A DNA stretch of 64,000 nt, taken from contig NZ_JAHESE010000024.1 of assembly GCF_018598175.1 (NCBI RefSeq), positions 1 to 64,000 on the forward strand, in the 5' to 3' direction. The notes beneath the pieces were generated by a model that saw only the letters and a program-made list of their open reading frames with translations, had not been told where the DNA came from and did not search any database. This DNA comes from Dawidia cretensis. Lineage in GTDB: Bacteria; Bacteroidota; Bacteroidia; Cytophagales; Cyclobacteriaceae. The position numbers and the translations under genes were made by a program. The stretch's first letter is position 1, and the number at the start of each line of letters is the position of its first letter. This document shows, in pieces, positions 8,969 through 17,266 of this stretch.

Positions 8969-11331
8969 AAAAGAACATCAGCATAAACATCAGCGGCATC
9001 ATTTTCCACATCGAAGAAGACGGGTACGATACCCTGCGCAAATACCTGGATTCCATCACCCGGTATTTCTCTTCGTTCGAAGACAGCAGCGAGATCATGG
9101 CCGATATCGAAGGGCGCATTGCCGAGATCTTTCTCTCGAAGCTAAACGAGGGCAAACAGGTGATCACGGCGGAAGACGTAGCGTTCCTGATGACCACCAT
9201 GGGTAGCGTGAGCGACTTCAAAGCGGCCGAAGAACAAGATGCCCCGCAGGCTAAAAATACATCGGCGTCGACCGGTCCTGCGACAGACGATAGCTCCACG
9301 GGAACCAACAGCAGCACCCGCCAGCAAGCGACTTCCGCGCCGCGACCGCTCATGCGCGATCAGCGCCGCAAGATCCTCGGAGGGGTCTGTACCGGGTTGG
9401 GAAACTACTTTAATATTGACCCGCTCTGGATCCGGTTGTTGTTTGCCGTGGTAACCTTTGCCTATGGTTTGAGCGTGGTGATCTATCTGGTATTGTGGAT
9501 CATCCTGCCCGGCTCCTATACACTCGAAGAACCGCAGATCGATAAAAAGATGTTCCGCGATCCCGATAGCAAAGTGCTGGCCGGCGTATCGGGTGGGATC
9601 GCTTCGTACCTGGGTATTGACATCCTGATTGTTCGTGTTCTCTTTATTGTGTTCACGATTACCGGCGGCCTGGGGCTCGTAGTATACATTGTCTTGTGGA
9701 TTGCCGTGCCCGAGGCGAAAAGCCTGACGGAACGTATGCAGATGCAGGGGGAGCCGGTAACGCTCTCGAACATTGAGTCGACCATAAAAAAAAATCTAAA
9801 GGAAGATCCTGATAAGGAAGAAAGCGCCTTGGCCAAGATACTCCTGTTGCCATTCCGCTTGCTGGCCATGCTGTTGCTGGCATTGGCAAAAGTAATTGGC
9901 CCGCTGGTGGAAGTGTTGCGTGTAGCCGTAGGCATCGTTATCATCCTGTTGGGCGTCGCCCTGGCTTTCGCAACACTGCTCACCGCCGGCATTACGTTTG
10001 GCTTCCTGTCGACCGCGACATTTGCGAGTGAGCACTTTACACTGCCGGTGGAAGCTATGACGCGAGCCTTCCCAGGTTGGATTGTGATCGCCGGGTTTGT
10101 TGCCTGCTTCATTCCCTGCATCTTTATCATTTTGCTGGGTGCCTCGGCCGTCTCTAAACGCATCACCTTTGGTGGCGCCGCGGGCTGGACCTTGTTCGTA
10201 TTGTTCTTTGTCAGCATTGTCGCGCTGACGCTGGGTGTACCGAAGCTGATCTTTGACTTCAAGGAAGAAGGCACACACCGTGTGGAGACGGTGTATCCCA
10301 TCACGGCGAAACGTGCGGTGTTCCGTATGAACGAGACGGGCATGGATGATTACGACGAGATCTGGTTGTCATTGCAAGGCTATCAAGGTAAAGAGATCAA
10401 GCTCGTGCAGGAATTTGAGGCCCAGGGCAGCAGCCGCAAGGCGGCGATTGAAAACGCACAGATGGTTGACTACAACGTGGTGGTGGAAGATTCGATCTTT
10501 ACATTCGACTCGAATATCACTTTTCAGGACGATGCCATCTTCCGTGCACAGCGCCTCAAGATGACCCTGTTCATTCCATACGACTATCCGTTCACGATGA
10601 CAGAGGATGTAGCACGTTTCATCACACAATTCATCGAAACCGAAGCGCTTGATAACCAAACCTGGCGCATGACGCCCGACGGCCTCTCATGCCTGAGCTG
10701 CCCGGCGCCGGTAGAAGCACCCGCAGCCGATGTAATGAATGCCGAGTCCGGCGACGAAATAAAAGACGTGGAGATCGACGGTTTGTTCGACCTGGAAATT
10801 ACCCGAGGCGATAAATACGCGCTGGAAATTGACGGCTCGGAAAGTGAAAAGGCCAAGTACCGCGTGGAGCATCACGGCAGCACAGTAGTAATCGACTACA
10901 ACAACGACGGCGAGTTTCATGCGGACGACTTATTAAAAGAAGTGAGAATCCGCCTGACGCTCCCAGCCCTGGAAAGCCTGAGCGCCAGCGGCAAAGGCGA
11001 AGTGCGCTTTACCGGTTTCCGTTCAGAGCGCTTGAATATTGAGTTCAGCGGTAAGATCAGCGGCCATGGAGAAATGGAGGCACTGGACCTGACGCTGGAA
11101 CTTTCCGGCGCCTGCGATCTGGACCTGAAGGGTAACGGCGATACCATGCATGCCGACCTCAGCGGCCTGTCGTCGCTGGAAGCGTACCGCTTTACGACGA
11201 AAGATGCCTCCGTGGACGTCAGCGGGGCATCGTCCGCTAAGGTAAACGTGACCGAGACCCTACAAATAGATAAAGATTTTGTCAGTAAGGTGGAATACCG
11301 CGGAAATCCGAATGTGACAGAAGATGAATAA
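8965..11331 (+). CDS. PspC-domain membrane protein with DUF2807 C terminus
   Basis: 788-aa inner-membrane protein. Two consecutive PspC domains are visible (about 130-180 and 195-245), each with an arginine- or lysine-led GGVCTGLGNYF / AGVSGGIASYL segment followed by a hydrophobic helix ending in WI-LP or WIAVP. Several more membrane helices follow at about 290-420. The C-terminal part (about 590-780) is a DUF2807-like beta-helix fold with repeated short strands (LSASGKGEVRF, LSGACDLDL, VDVSGASSAKV). PspC is associated with envelope-stress signalling in proteobacteria; in Bacteroidota the role of this fusion is unknown. Translationally coupled to the PadR gene. Confidence 0.88.
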   Translation: MKKNISINISGIIFHIEEDGYDTLRKYLDSITRYFSSFEDSSEIMADIEGRIAEIFLSKLNEGKQVITAEDVAFLMTTMGSVSDFKAAEEQDAPQAKNTSASTGPATDDSSTGTNSSTRQQATSAPRPLMRDQRRKILGGVCTGLGNYFNIDPLWIRLLFAVVTFAYGLSVVIYLVLWIILPGSYTLEEPQIDKKMFRDPDSKVLAGVSGGIASYLGIDILIVRVLFIVFTITGGLGLVVYIVLWIAVPEAKSLTERMQMQGEPVTLSNIESTIKKNLKEDPDKEESALAKILLLPFRLLAMLLLALAKVIGPLVEVLRVAVGIVIILLGVALAFATLLTAGITFGFLSTATFASEHFTLPVEAMTRAFPGWIVIAGFVACFIPCIFIILLGASAVSKRITFGGAAGWTLFVLFFVSIVALTLGVPKLIFDFKEEGTHRVETVYPITAKRAVFRMNETGMDDYDEIWLSLQGYQGKEIKLVQEFEAQGSSRKAAIENAQMVDYNVVVEDSIFTFDSNITFQDDAIFRAQRLKMTLFIPYDYPFTMTEDVARFITQFIETEALDNQTWRMTPDGLSCLSCPAPVEAPAADVMNAESGDEIKDVEIDGLFDLEITRGDKYALEIDGSESEKAKYRVEHHGSTVVIDYNNDGEFHADDLLKEVRIRLTLPALESLSASGKGEVRFTGFRSERLNIEFSGKISGHGEMEALDLTLELSGACDLDLKGNGDTMHADLSGLSSLEAYRFTTKDASVDVSGASSAKVNVTETLQIDKDFVSKVEYRGNPNVTEDE

Positions 11332-11393
11332 AAAATAAAACATGCCGTGCAACCCCCGGCAGTAAAGTTGCATCTTCGTTGTGTACCACTTAA

Positions 11394-11981
11394 ATGGAAC
11401 TCAAGATCTACCGCGCAAAAGAAGATGAGCTTATCCGGGGGTGTTTAAAGCGTGATGCCAGCGCTCAAAAACACCTGTACGAAACCTTTGCGCCGAAAAT
11501 GTACGCGCTCTGCTACCGGTACGTCAAGGACTCCATGGAGGCCGAAGACGTACTGGTAACGGCTTTTATGAAGGTTTTTGATAAAATCGGGCAATTCAAA
11601 CAAGAAGGTAGCTTTGAAGGATGGATTCGCCGCATTGTGGTGAACGAAGCCCTCACCCACCTGCGTCGCAACCGGTCGATGTACCTGGAAACCGACCTGA
11701 AGCATGCCTCGCACGAACCCGACTATCACAATCTGTCCGACCACCTCGAAACCGAAGATCTGCTAAACCTCATCCACGAGCTGCCTACGGGGTACCGCAT
11801 CGTATTTAACCTGTATGCGGTGGATGGGTATTCACATAAAGAGATTGCCGAGCAGCTCGGCATTGCCGAGAACACCTCGAAGTCACAATTAAGCCGCGCA
11901 CGGGTATACTTGCAAAAGAGATTGACGGAGCACGCGTGGCCGTCTGACCAAAAAGCCAGCAATCATGAATCAACAACCTGA
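11394..11981 (+). CDS. ECF RNA polymerase sigma factor
   Basis: 195-aa sigma-70-family factor with region 2 (about 20-90; YETFAPKMYALCYRYV, GSFEGWIRRIVVNEAL) and region 4 (about 125-180; LPTGYRIVFNLYAVDGYSHKEIAEQLGIAENTSKSQLSRAR). Its 3' end overlaps the next gene by 17 bases. That gene encodes a membrane-anchored protein that looks like an anti-sigma partner, followed by an outer-membrane barrel protein. This trio is a recurring envelope-regulation unit in Bacteroidota. The target promoters cannot be read from this sequence. Confidence 0.93.
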   Translation: MELKIYRAKEDELIRGCLKRDASAQKHLYETFAPKMYALCYRYVKDSMEAEDVLVTAFMKVFDKIGQFKQEGSFEGWIRRIVVNEALTHLRRNRSMYLETDLKHASHEPDYHNLSDHLETEDLLNLIHELPTGYRIVFNLYAVDGYSHKEIAEQLGIAENTSKSQLSRARVYLQKRLTEHAWPSDQKASNHESTT

Positions 11982-12732
11982 CAAATTATTTCGCGATAAG
12001 CTGTCCGGTCTTTCGCGGCCGGTACCACCGGCTGCCTGGGACCGTATCAGCCAGGGGCTGCAGCCCCCGGTACGGCGGATAGCTCCCTGGAAGATCGCCG
12101 CATCGATCCTGTTGCCGTTGGCAGCCGGCGCGGCAATCTATTTATACTGGCACCATGACACGACCACCGGCCCGACGGCCGATCAGGGCCGTACACCATA
12201 TATACAAACACCCATACCGACTGCGGTTGACACGGCCTCTACGAAGACACTAGCGCCCGTGGTAGTTCCCGCCCCCGTTCCTGCACAACGCAATACCTAT
12301 ACGGCTAATACCGCAACAACACCTAAGCGCATCGTGACACCCACGCACCCCACGGAGGAAGCTTCGGCATCTGTACCGGCACCGGATAAAGGGATACCCG
12401 CACAAACCGATGTACCCTTGACGGCCGATGCACAGACACCTGCAACGATGGTTGATAAAACACCTGCTGCCACTACACCGGCCAATACGGCTGTAGTACC
12501 GGAGCGCAGCATGACATTAGTATTTAATGCACGTGAGACAGAAGCATACCTCGATAAAAATAGTTTAGACGAAGCAACCGAAGACGGTAAAGATGCATCT
12601 ACGTTTAAGAAGCTGTTACAGAAAGCACGCGACCTGAAAACCAATCAGGACCCGATCGGCGATCTGCGGCTGAAGAAGAATGAGATTCTGGCGCTGAATT
12701 TCAAGAATGATAAACGTGGACAAAACAAGTAA
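11965..12732 (+). CDS. Single-pass membrane protein, putative anti-sigma partner
   Basis: 255 aa with a short cytoplasmic N terminus (about 1-42, including VPPAAWDRISQGL), one membrane helix (about 43-61), then a Pro/Thr/Ala-rich low-complexity periplasmic stalk (about 65-190) and a charged helical end. No catalytic motif. The short N-terminal segment, the single helix and the overlap with the ECF sigma gene all fit an anti-sigma factor, but I see no recognisable zinc anti-sigma motif, so that role is inferred from context. It overlaps the following gene's possible upstream start. Confidence 0.7.
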   Translation: MNQQPDKLFRDKLSGLSRPVPPAAWDRISQGLQPPVRRIAPWKIAASILLPLAAGAAIYLYWHHDTTTGPTADQGRTPYIQTPIPTAVDTASTKTLAPVVVPAPVPAQRNTYTANTATTPKRIVTPTHPTEEASASVPAPDKGIPAQTDVPLTADAQTPATMVDKTPAATTPANTAVVPERSMTLVFNARETEAYLDKNSLDEATEDGKDASTFKKLLQKARDLKTNQDPIGDLRLKKNEILALNFKNDKRGQNK

Positions 12733-12739
12733 CGAGTGT

Positions 12740-13792
12740 ATGAAAACAACAGCCCTATGCATACTGGCCTGCGTGCTTTCTATGGTAGCACAGGCCCAGA
12801 AGCCCGAACAAAAGAATGACACCATTATTGTAGAGCTTGCCAGGACCAGCCGCGTGATCTTCACCATCCGCGACCGCAGCGACATTCAACAGCTGAAGCA
12901 CTATAACTTCAATCAGCTCTTTCACGATGTCCTCACCAAGCTCGAAGCCAACGACACCTCCGCCCTGGTACGGAACGATACGACGAAATCGACCGACAGT
13001 GAAGAAGTATATTGGACACGCAAAGGCGACGGCCGCTACGACGACCATGGCAATCCGCGCGACGGTGGCACGTATAGCGACGGAGGAACCTACAACGACG
13101 GCGAGCACGAGCACGTCGACATTCACATCGATGTGCACGGCCGCCGCTGGGGCCGCACCTGGCAGTCGACAAACTTCGATATAGGCATTAACAACTATAT
13201 CGCTGACGGAAGCTTCTCGGACGCAAGCAACGAAAAGTATGCGGTTCGTCCATGGGGTTCGTGGTACGTCGGTGTGTGGTCTACGCAGCGATCGCGTATG
13301 GCCCGTAACTTCTTTCTCGAATGGGCCCTTGGCCTGAGCTGGTATAACTTTAAATTCCAGGACGACGACGTACTCATTACGGAAACGGATCAGGGCGTGA
13401 CGTTTACAGCCGCAGATATACCCGATGCCAACTACAAAAAAAGTAAACTATCCGCATCGTACGTCATGGCGTCGCTCATACCCATGTTTGACTTCGACGA
13501 CAACGATCAACGCAGACGTGTATGGGAAGGTGGCAGCGCCTTCCGCATCGGTATCGGCCCCTATATTGGCTATCGCATCGGCAGCCACTCCAAGCTGGTG
13601 TACTCGGTGGATGGCGATCGTGAGAAGGAGAAAGAACGCAATAACTTTTACCTCAACAACCTGCGCTATGGCGCGCGGTTACAGCTCGGTTTTCATTCAA
13701 CAGACCTGTTCTTCAACTACGACATCAATAAGCTCTTTACCGATGGTAAAGGTCCTGACTTGAACGCGTTCAGCTTCGGCGTGATCTTTTGA
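12740..13792 (+). CDS. Outer-membrane beta-barrel protein of the ECF sigma cluster
   Basis: 350 aa from the ATG at 12740, which gives a clean signal peptide (MKTTALCILACVLSMVAQAQ). A helical/acidic segment (about 25-110, Asp/Gly/His rich near the end) precedes a C-terminal region of alternating amphipathic strands with many aromatics (about 125-350: FDIGINNY, WYVGVWS, FFLEWALGLSWY, LQLGFHS, FSFGVIF). It ends in phenylalanine, as barrel proteins do. Likely the envelope component regulated by, or sensed by, the sigma/anti-sigma pair upstream. No specific substrate can be named. Confidence 0.72.
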   Translation: MKTTALCILACVLSMVAQAQKPEQKNDTIIVELARTSRVIFTIRDRSDIQQLKHYNFNQLFHDVLTKLEANDTSALVRNDTTKSTDSEEVYWTRKGDGRYDDHGNPRDGGTYSDGGTYNDGEHEHVDIHIDVHGRRWGRTWQSTNFDIGINNYIADGSFSDASNEKYAVRPWGSWYVGVWSTQRSRMARNFFLEWALGLSWYNFKFQDDDVLITETDQGVTFTAADIPDANYKKSKLSASYVMASLIPMFDFDDNDQRRRVWEGGSAFRIGIGPYIGYRIGSHSKLVYSVDGDREKEKERNNFYLNNLRYGARLQLGFHSTDLFFNYDINKLFTDGKGPDLNAFSFGVIF

Positions 13793-13817
13793 GGTCCTTA
13801 TACTCATACGTGTACAA

Positions 13818-13858
13818 ACGCCCCGGCCATACACCCTGTGCCGGGGCGTTGCATTTTT
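13818..13858 (+). terminator. Rho-independent-type terminator after the barrel gene
   Basis: Perfect 10-bp stem (13818-13827 with 13840-13849, mostly GC) and a 12-base loop, then a short spacer and TTTTT at 13854-13858. It is placed 25 bases behind the barrel-protein stop. Confidence 0.75.
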
Positions 13859-13951
13859 AACTAACAGTCGTTACCTGCTCGTATTCTATTTTTTCGGTTG
13901 TTTCTTTCTATGCAACCCTGCAAATCCCTACTTTTAAGAGTTGATATTGTA

Positions 13952-13959
13952 TATCTTTG
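13952..13959 (+). promoter_or_regulatory. -7 box of the TetR gene
   Basis: TATCTTTG fits TAnnTTTG and lies only 7 bases before the ATG at 13967, which implies a near-leaderless transcript. The -33 position holds only a weak TTTT at 13932-13935. Confidence 0.5.
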
Positions 13960-13966
13960 ACATCAC

Positions 13967-14557
13967 ATGAGTGACGCTACCACAAACTTATCCAGGAAAG
14001 AGCAAGTGATTCGGAAAGCTGCCGAGCTTTTCAAAGATAAAGGCTACGCCGCAGCCTCGATGCGCGACCTCGCGCAACTGCTGGGCATTGAAGCGGCCAG
14101 CCTCTACTCACACATCAAATCAAAGGAAGAAATCCTGCGCAGCCTGTGCTTCGACATGGCATCCGAATTCAGGAAATCATTGGACGAAGTTGAAAAGCAA
14201 AAGGCATCTGCCAGCGAAAAGCTTCGCAACGGTATTATCGGTCACATTCAGGTGATGGCCAAAGACCTGACGGCATCCGCTGTCTTTATGAACGAGCACC
14301 GCCACTTGAGCCAGCCGTACCTGCGCGACTTCTTGCTGATGCGTATCAACTACATTAATCGCTTCAAGAGCATTATCGAGCAAGGGGTGCAAACGGGCGA
14401 GTTCAAAGACTCTATCGACAAAAAGCTGGCAGTCATGACCTTGTTCTCGTCGTTGAACTGGATGCCCATGTGGTACGATCCGGGATCTGCCATCGACCCT
14501 TCGCAACTCGGCTATCAACTGGCTGACATGCTCATCAACGGTCTCAAAAAGAACTAA
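13967..14557 (+). CDS. TetR/AcrR-family regulator upstream of paaABC
   Basis: 196-aa TetR-type repressor. The N-terminal HTH is at about 9-55 (VIRKAAELFKDKGYAAASMRDLAQLLGIEAASLYSHIKSKEEIL) and is followed by an all-helical ligand domain. It lies 68 bases upstream of paaA on the same strand. An inverted repeat abuts the paaA start codon, so it is probably the repressor of the paa genes, playing the part of PaaR. In known systems phenylacetyl-CoA is the inducer; that is inference here. Confidence 0.88.
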   Translation: MSDATTNLSRKEQVIRKAAELFKDKGYAAASMRDLAQLLGIEAASLYSHIKSKEEILRSLCFDMASEFRKSLDEVEKQKASASEKLRNGIIGHIQVMAKDLTASAVFMNEHRHLSQPYLRDFLLMRINYINRFKSIIEQGVQTGEFKDSIDKKLAVMTLFSSLNWMPMWYDPGSAIDPSQLGYQLADMLINGLKKN

Positions 14558-14594
14558 CCGTCTTCCACTAACAACCGTTTGCCGCAATCGTTTT

Positions 14595-14625
14595 AAAGTT
14601 GTAAATAGTAAGAAATTACAGCTTT
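14595..14625. promoter_or_regulatory. Inverted repeat abutting paaA, candidate TetR operator
   Basis: AAAGTTGTAA (14595-14604) and TTACAGCTTT (14616-14625) form 10-bp arms with one mismatch around an 11-base spacer. The right arm ends exactly at the base before the paaA ATG. The position and symmetry suit an operator for the TetR protein encoded just upstream. Confidence 0.45.
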
Positions 14626-15612
14626 ATGTACGGAGGGGGAACCACTTTTGATGGCGCCGGTGCCGACACGCTGGCGTCGGAAGATCCCGTGCGGTTGCAG
14701 GTCTTTGAGGCTCGTATTGAACGCGGCGAAAAGATTGAACCTGCAGACTGGATGCCGGCCTTATACCGCCGGCAGCTGATCCGCATGATCGAACAACATG
14801 CCCACAGCGAGATCATCGGCGCCCTGCCCGAGGGCACCTGGATCACACGTGCGCCCGGCTTTAAGCGCAAGCTGTCGCTCATGGCCAAAGTTCAGGATGA
14901 AGTGGGCCACGCCCAGTTATTATACAGCGCCGCCGAAACCCTCGGCAAGACCCGCGAGGAGATGATTACCGACCTGATCAGCGGCAAGTCCAAGTATTCC
15001 AACATCTTTAATTACCCGGCCTACACCTGGGCCGACGCGTGCTTTATTTCGTGGCTCGTCGATGCAGGCGCCATTGTAAACCAGTTGGCCAATGCCAAAG
15101 GCAGCTACGGTCCCTACTGCCGGGCGCTGGAGCGCATCTGTGCAGAGGAATCATTTCACCTGAAATATGGTCACCACTGTGTCATCTACCTGGCCGCCGG
15201 CACGCAACAACAGCGCGCCATGTTCCAGGAGGCTCTGAATCGCTGGTGGCCACCTATGATGCACTTCTTTGGTCCGGCCGACAAGATCTCCGATCATACC
15301 CGCATTCTCATGAAGTGGAAAGTGAAAATGGCCACCAACGACGCCATGCGCAACCAATTCCTGGACATGTATGTGCCCAAGATCCGCGAGCTGGGTTTTA
15401 CCATCCCCGACCCCAAGCTGGCCAAGAACTCCGAGACGGGTGTGTGGGATTATACCGAACCGGACTGGGAAGAATTTAAGCGCGTGATTCAGGGCGATGG
15501 TCCTTGCAATCGCGAGCGACTGGATGTACGACGAATAGCCGAAGCACGCGGGCGCTGGGTGCGCGAAGCACTGCGCTCACCGCGCGCGGTATATAACATG
15601 CCGCTGGCTTAA
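14626..15612 (+). CDS. paaA: Phenylacetyl-CoA epoxidase catalytic subunit PaaA
   Basis: Catalytic di-iron subunit of the phenylacetyl-CoA 1,2-epoxidase, which oxidises the aromatic ring of phenylacetyl-CoA using O2 and reductant from PaaE. The 328-aa length is normal. Carboxylate/His metal-ligand motifs are visible: [13 protein letters not shown] (Glu92, His95), Glu62 in [13 protein letters not shown], and [11 protein letters not shown] (Glu175, His178). First gene of a paaABC group. Its stop overlaps a small gene on the opposite strand by 4 bases. paaE, the reductase gene, is not in the window. Confidence 0.96.
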   Translation: MYGGGTTFDGAGADTLASEDPVRLQVFEARIERGEKIEPADWMPALYRRQLIRMIEQHAHSEIIGALPEGTWITRAPGFKRKLSLMAKVQDEVGHAQLLYSAAETLGKTREEMITDLISGKSKYSNIFNYPAYTWADACFISWLVDAGAIVNQLANAKGSYGPYCRALERICAEESFHLKYGHHCVIYLAAGTQQQRAMFQEALNRWWPPMMHFFGPADKISDHTRILMKWKVKMATNDAMRNQFLDMYVPKIRELGFTIPDPKLAKNSETGVWDYTEPDWEEFKRVIQGDGPCNRERLDVRRIAEARGRWVREALRSPRAVYNMPLA

Positions 15613-15854
15613 TTTCGTCGGAAGGGCAGAAAGGTGTCGCTGAGAAGGAGGATCTCTTTCCACACCGCCATCAGTGCATCGTAGGGAGAATTGTAACAGC
15701 TCTGGAGGTATATCAGGGTGCTACTATCTTCGGGCAGCTCATTGTTGAACCACTTCAGAATGTCGTCGGCCAGCAACAGCAATTCATTCGAGTGATATTT
15801 CGGATAATACCGATACATCATATCCAACGCCCAAAGAAAGTCCAGGTATTTCAT
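15609..15854 (-). CDS. Small hypothetical protein antisense within the paa cluster
   Basis: 81-aa ORF on the minus strand filling the 295-base gap between paaA and paaB and overlapping the paaA stop by 4 bases. The peptide is rich in Leu, Tyr and Trp with a plausible helical pattern ([18 protein letters not shown]...[15 protein letters not shown]). It has no signal peptide or cysteine motif, and I do not recognise it. It looks coding rather than random, but the evidence is only composition and fit to the gap. Confidence 0.45.
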   Translation of the reverse strand: MKYLDFLWALDMMYRYYPKYHSNELLLLADDILKWFNNELPEDSSTLIYLQSCYNSPYDALMAVWKEILLLSDTFLPFRRN

Positions 15855-15907
15855 AGCTGTGTTTCACAAACACGTATTCAAGTTACTGAAAGTTTCAGAA
15901 AAGCGCC

Positions 15908-16501
15908 ATGAAATCAGATCCGATAAAATCACTCGACCCACGCGTCGGTCGGCTTCCCCAAACCGACAACCCAGCCAAGCAACCGTTGGATCAATTCGGC
16001 ACCTTTGAAGTCTTTGTGCAGCCGGCGCCCGGCAAACCATTTCGCCATGAAGGCCCGGTACATGCACCCGGCCTTGAAATGGCCTACGTGCTCGCCAAGG
16101 AAGCTTTTACCCGCCGCTTCACGTGTTCATCACTCTTTGTTGCCGACACGCACGACGTCCATGTCTTCGCACCCGACGAGCAAACGCCCCCCACCGATGA
16201 CGCTGCCAGCAAAGCAATAACACCATCAACCTTCGAGATATTTCAACTCACCAGGCGTGGCAAACAATCCATGCAGACCGGTGCGATCGACGCCGCGTCG
16301 CCGCAACAAGCACTCGCCCTCGCGCATCAGCAATGCACGACCATGCCCTATGCCTTCTGGGCAATTGACCGGCGCGCCATTCGTTTCACCACGGCAGAAG
16401 AGCAAGACTTCTGGCAAACATTACCCGATAAAAAATTCCGCGATGCCGCCGCCTATAAAGGCGGCGAGAAACTACAACGTTTTCTCGACGCTTCGCGCTA
16501 A
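15908..16501 (+). CDS. paaB: Phenylacetyl-CoA epoxidase subunit PaaB, two-domain form
   Basis: PaaB is a small structural subunit bridging PaaAC heterodimers in the epoxidase. Residues 32-90 match normal PaaB (TFEVFVQP...FRHEGPVHAPGLEMA...AFTRR...SLFVADTHDVHVF). A second similar half follows at about 108-165 (TFEIFQL...GAIDAASPQQALALA...YAFWAIDRRAIRFT). At 197 aa it is about twice the usual length of roughly 95 residues, apparently an internal duplication in which the second copy has diverged. It is 12 bases from paaC. Confidence 0.85.
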   Translation: MKSDPIKSLDPRVGRLPQTDNPAKQPLDQFGTFEVFVQPAPGKPFRHEGPVHAPGLEMAYVLAKEAFTRRFTCSSLFVADTHDVHVFAPDEQTPPTDDAASKAITPSTFEIFQLTRRGKQSMQTGAIDAASPQQALALAHQQCTTMPYAFWAIDRRAIRFTTAEEQDFWQTLPDKKFRDAAAYKGGEKLQRFLDASR

Positions 16502-16513
16502 CCCATCCGCACC

Positions 16514-17263
16514 ATGACTGCCCTGCAAGAGCTTTTGTATAAGATCGCCGACGACCAGCTCATCATCGGTCACCGCAATTCAGAGTGGACCGGGTTCGGT
16601 CCTTTGTTGGAAGAAGACATTGCATTCTCCTCGATGGCCCAGGACAAAGTGGGCCAAAGCTATGCGCTCTATCAAATGCTGAACACGCTGGGTGAGCCGC
16701 CACCCGATACGGTGGCCTTCATGCGCGAGGCCTCGCTGTTTCGTAATTGCCAGTTGGTAGAGTTGCCGAACGGTGAATATGACTTCAGCCTCGTTCGCCA
16801 CTTCTTATTTGATACCGCGGAAGCGCTGCGCTTCGAGATGCTCATACAGTCTTCGCACATCCCCCTGGCGGATTTAGCGCGAAAGATCCGCGGCGAGCTT
16901 CGGTATCACACCCTCCACGCCAACACGTGGATCCGCCAGCTGGGCTCGGCCACCGAAGAAAGTATTACACGGTTGCAACAGTCATTGGAATTTGCCATCC
17001 CCTATGCCCTGGGGATCTTTGAACCTTCTCCTTACGAAGATGAGCTTATCGATCAACGGATCTTTGCCGGCGAGCAAGCGCTGTACACACGCTGGCAGGA
17101 AGTAGTGGAAGAAGTACTTCGCCCCACGCAGCTATCGCTTCCCGCCTGGGGAAGTATAACACCACGCCTGGGCGGCAGGCAAGGTCAGCACACCGAGCAC
17201 CTGACCTCCCTGCTCGATGAGATGTCAGAGGTGTTTCGCATTGATCCGGCGGCGGAGTGGTAG
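16514..17263 (+). CDS. paaC: Phenylacetyl-CoA epoxidase subunit PaaC
   Basis: Structural ferritin-like partner of PaaA with a degenerate di-iron site. 249 aa, normal size. Family-typical segments are visible: the N-terminal LLYKIADDQLIIGHRNSEWTG, then EEDIAFSSMAQDKVGQSYALY and the C-terminal GRQGQHTEHL...LLDEM. Last gene of the paaABC group; it converges on the AraC-type regulator with a 3-base gap. No paaD or paaE follows, unlike the canonical paaABCDE order; paaD is at 2.1 kb. Confidence 0.95.
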   Translation: MTALQELLYKIADDQLIIGHRNSEWTGFGPLLEEDIAFSSMAQDKVGQSYALYQMLNTLGEPPPDTVAFMREASLFRNCQLVELPNGEYDFSLVRHFLFDTAEALRFEMLIQSSHIPLADLARKIRGELRYHTLHANTWIRQLGSATEESITRLQQSLEFAIPYALGIFEPSPYEDELIDQRIFAGEQALYTRWQEVVEEVLRPTQLSLPAWGSITPRLGGRQGQHTEHLTSLLDEMSEVFRIDPAAEW

Positions 17264-17266
17264 GTC

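Noticed and set aside
9516-10343. 275-codon minus-strand frame inside the PspC gene.
   Set aside because: Antisense shadow with a Thr/Ser/Met-rich composition; the plus-strand gene is well supported.
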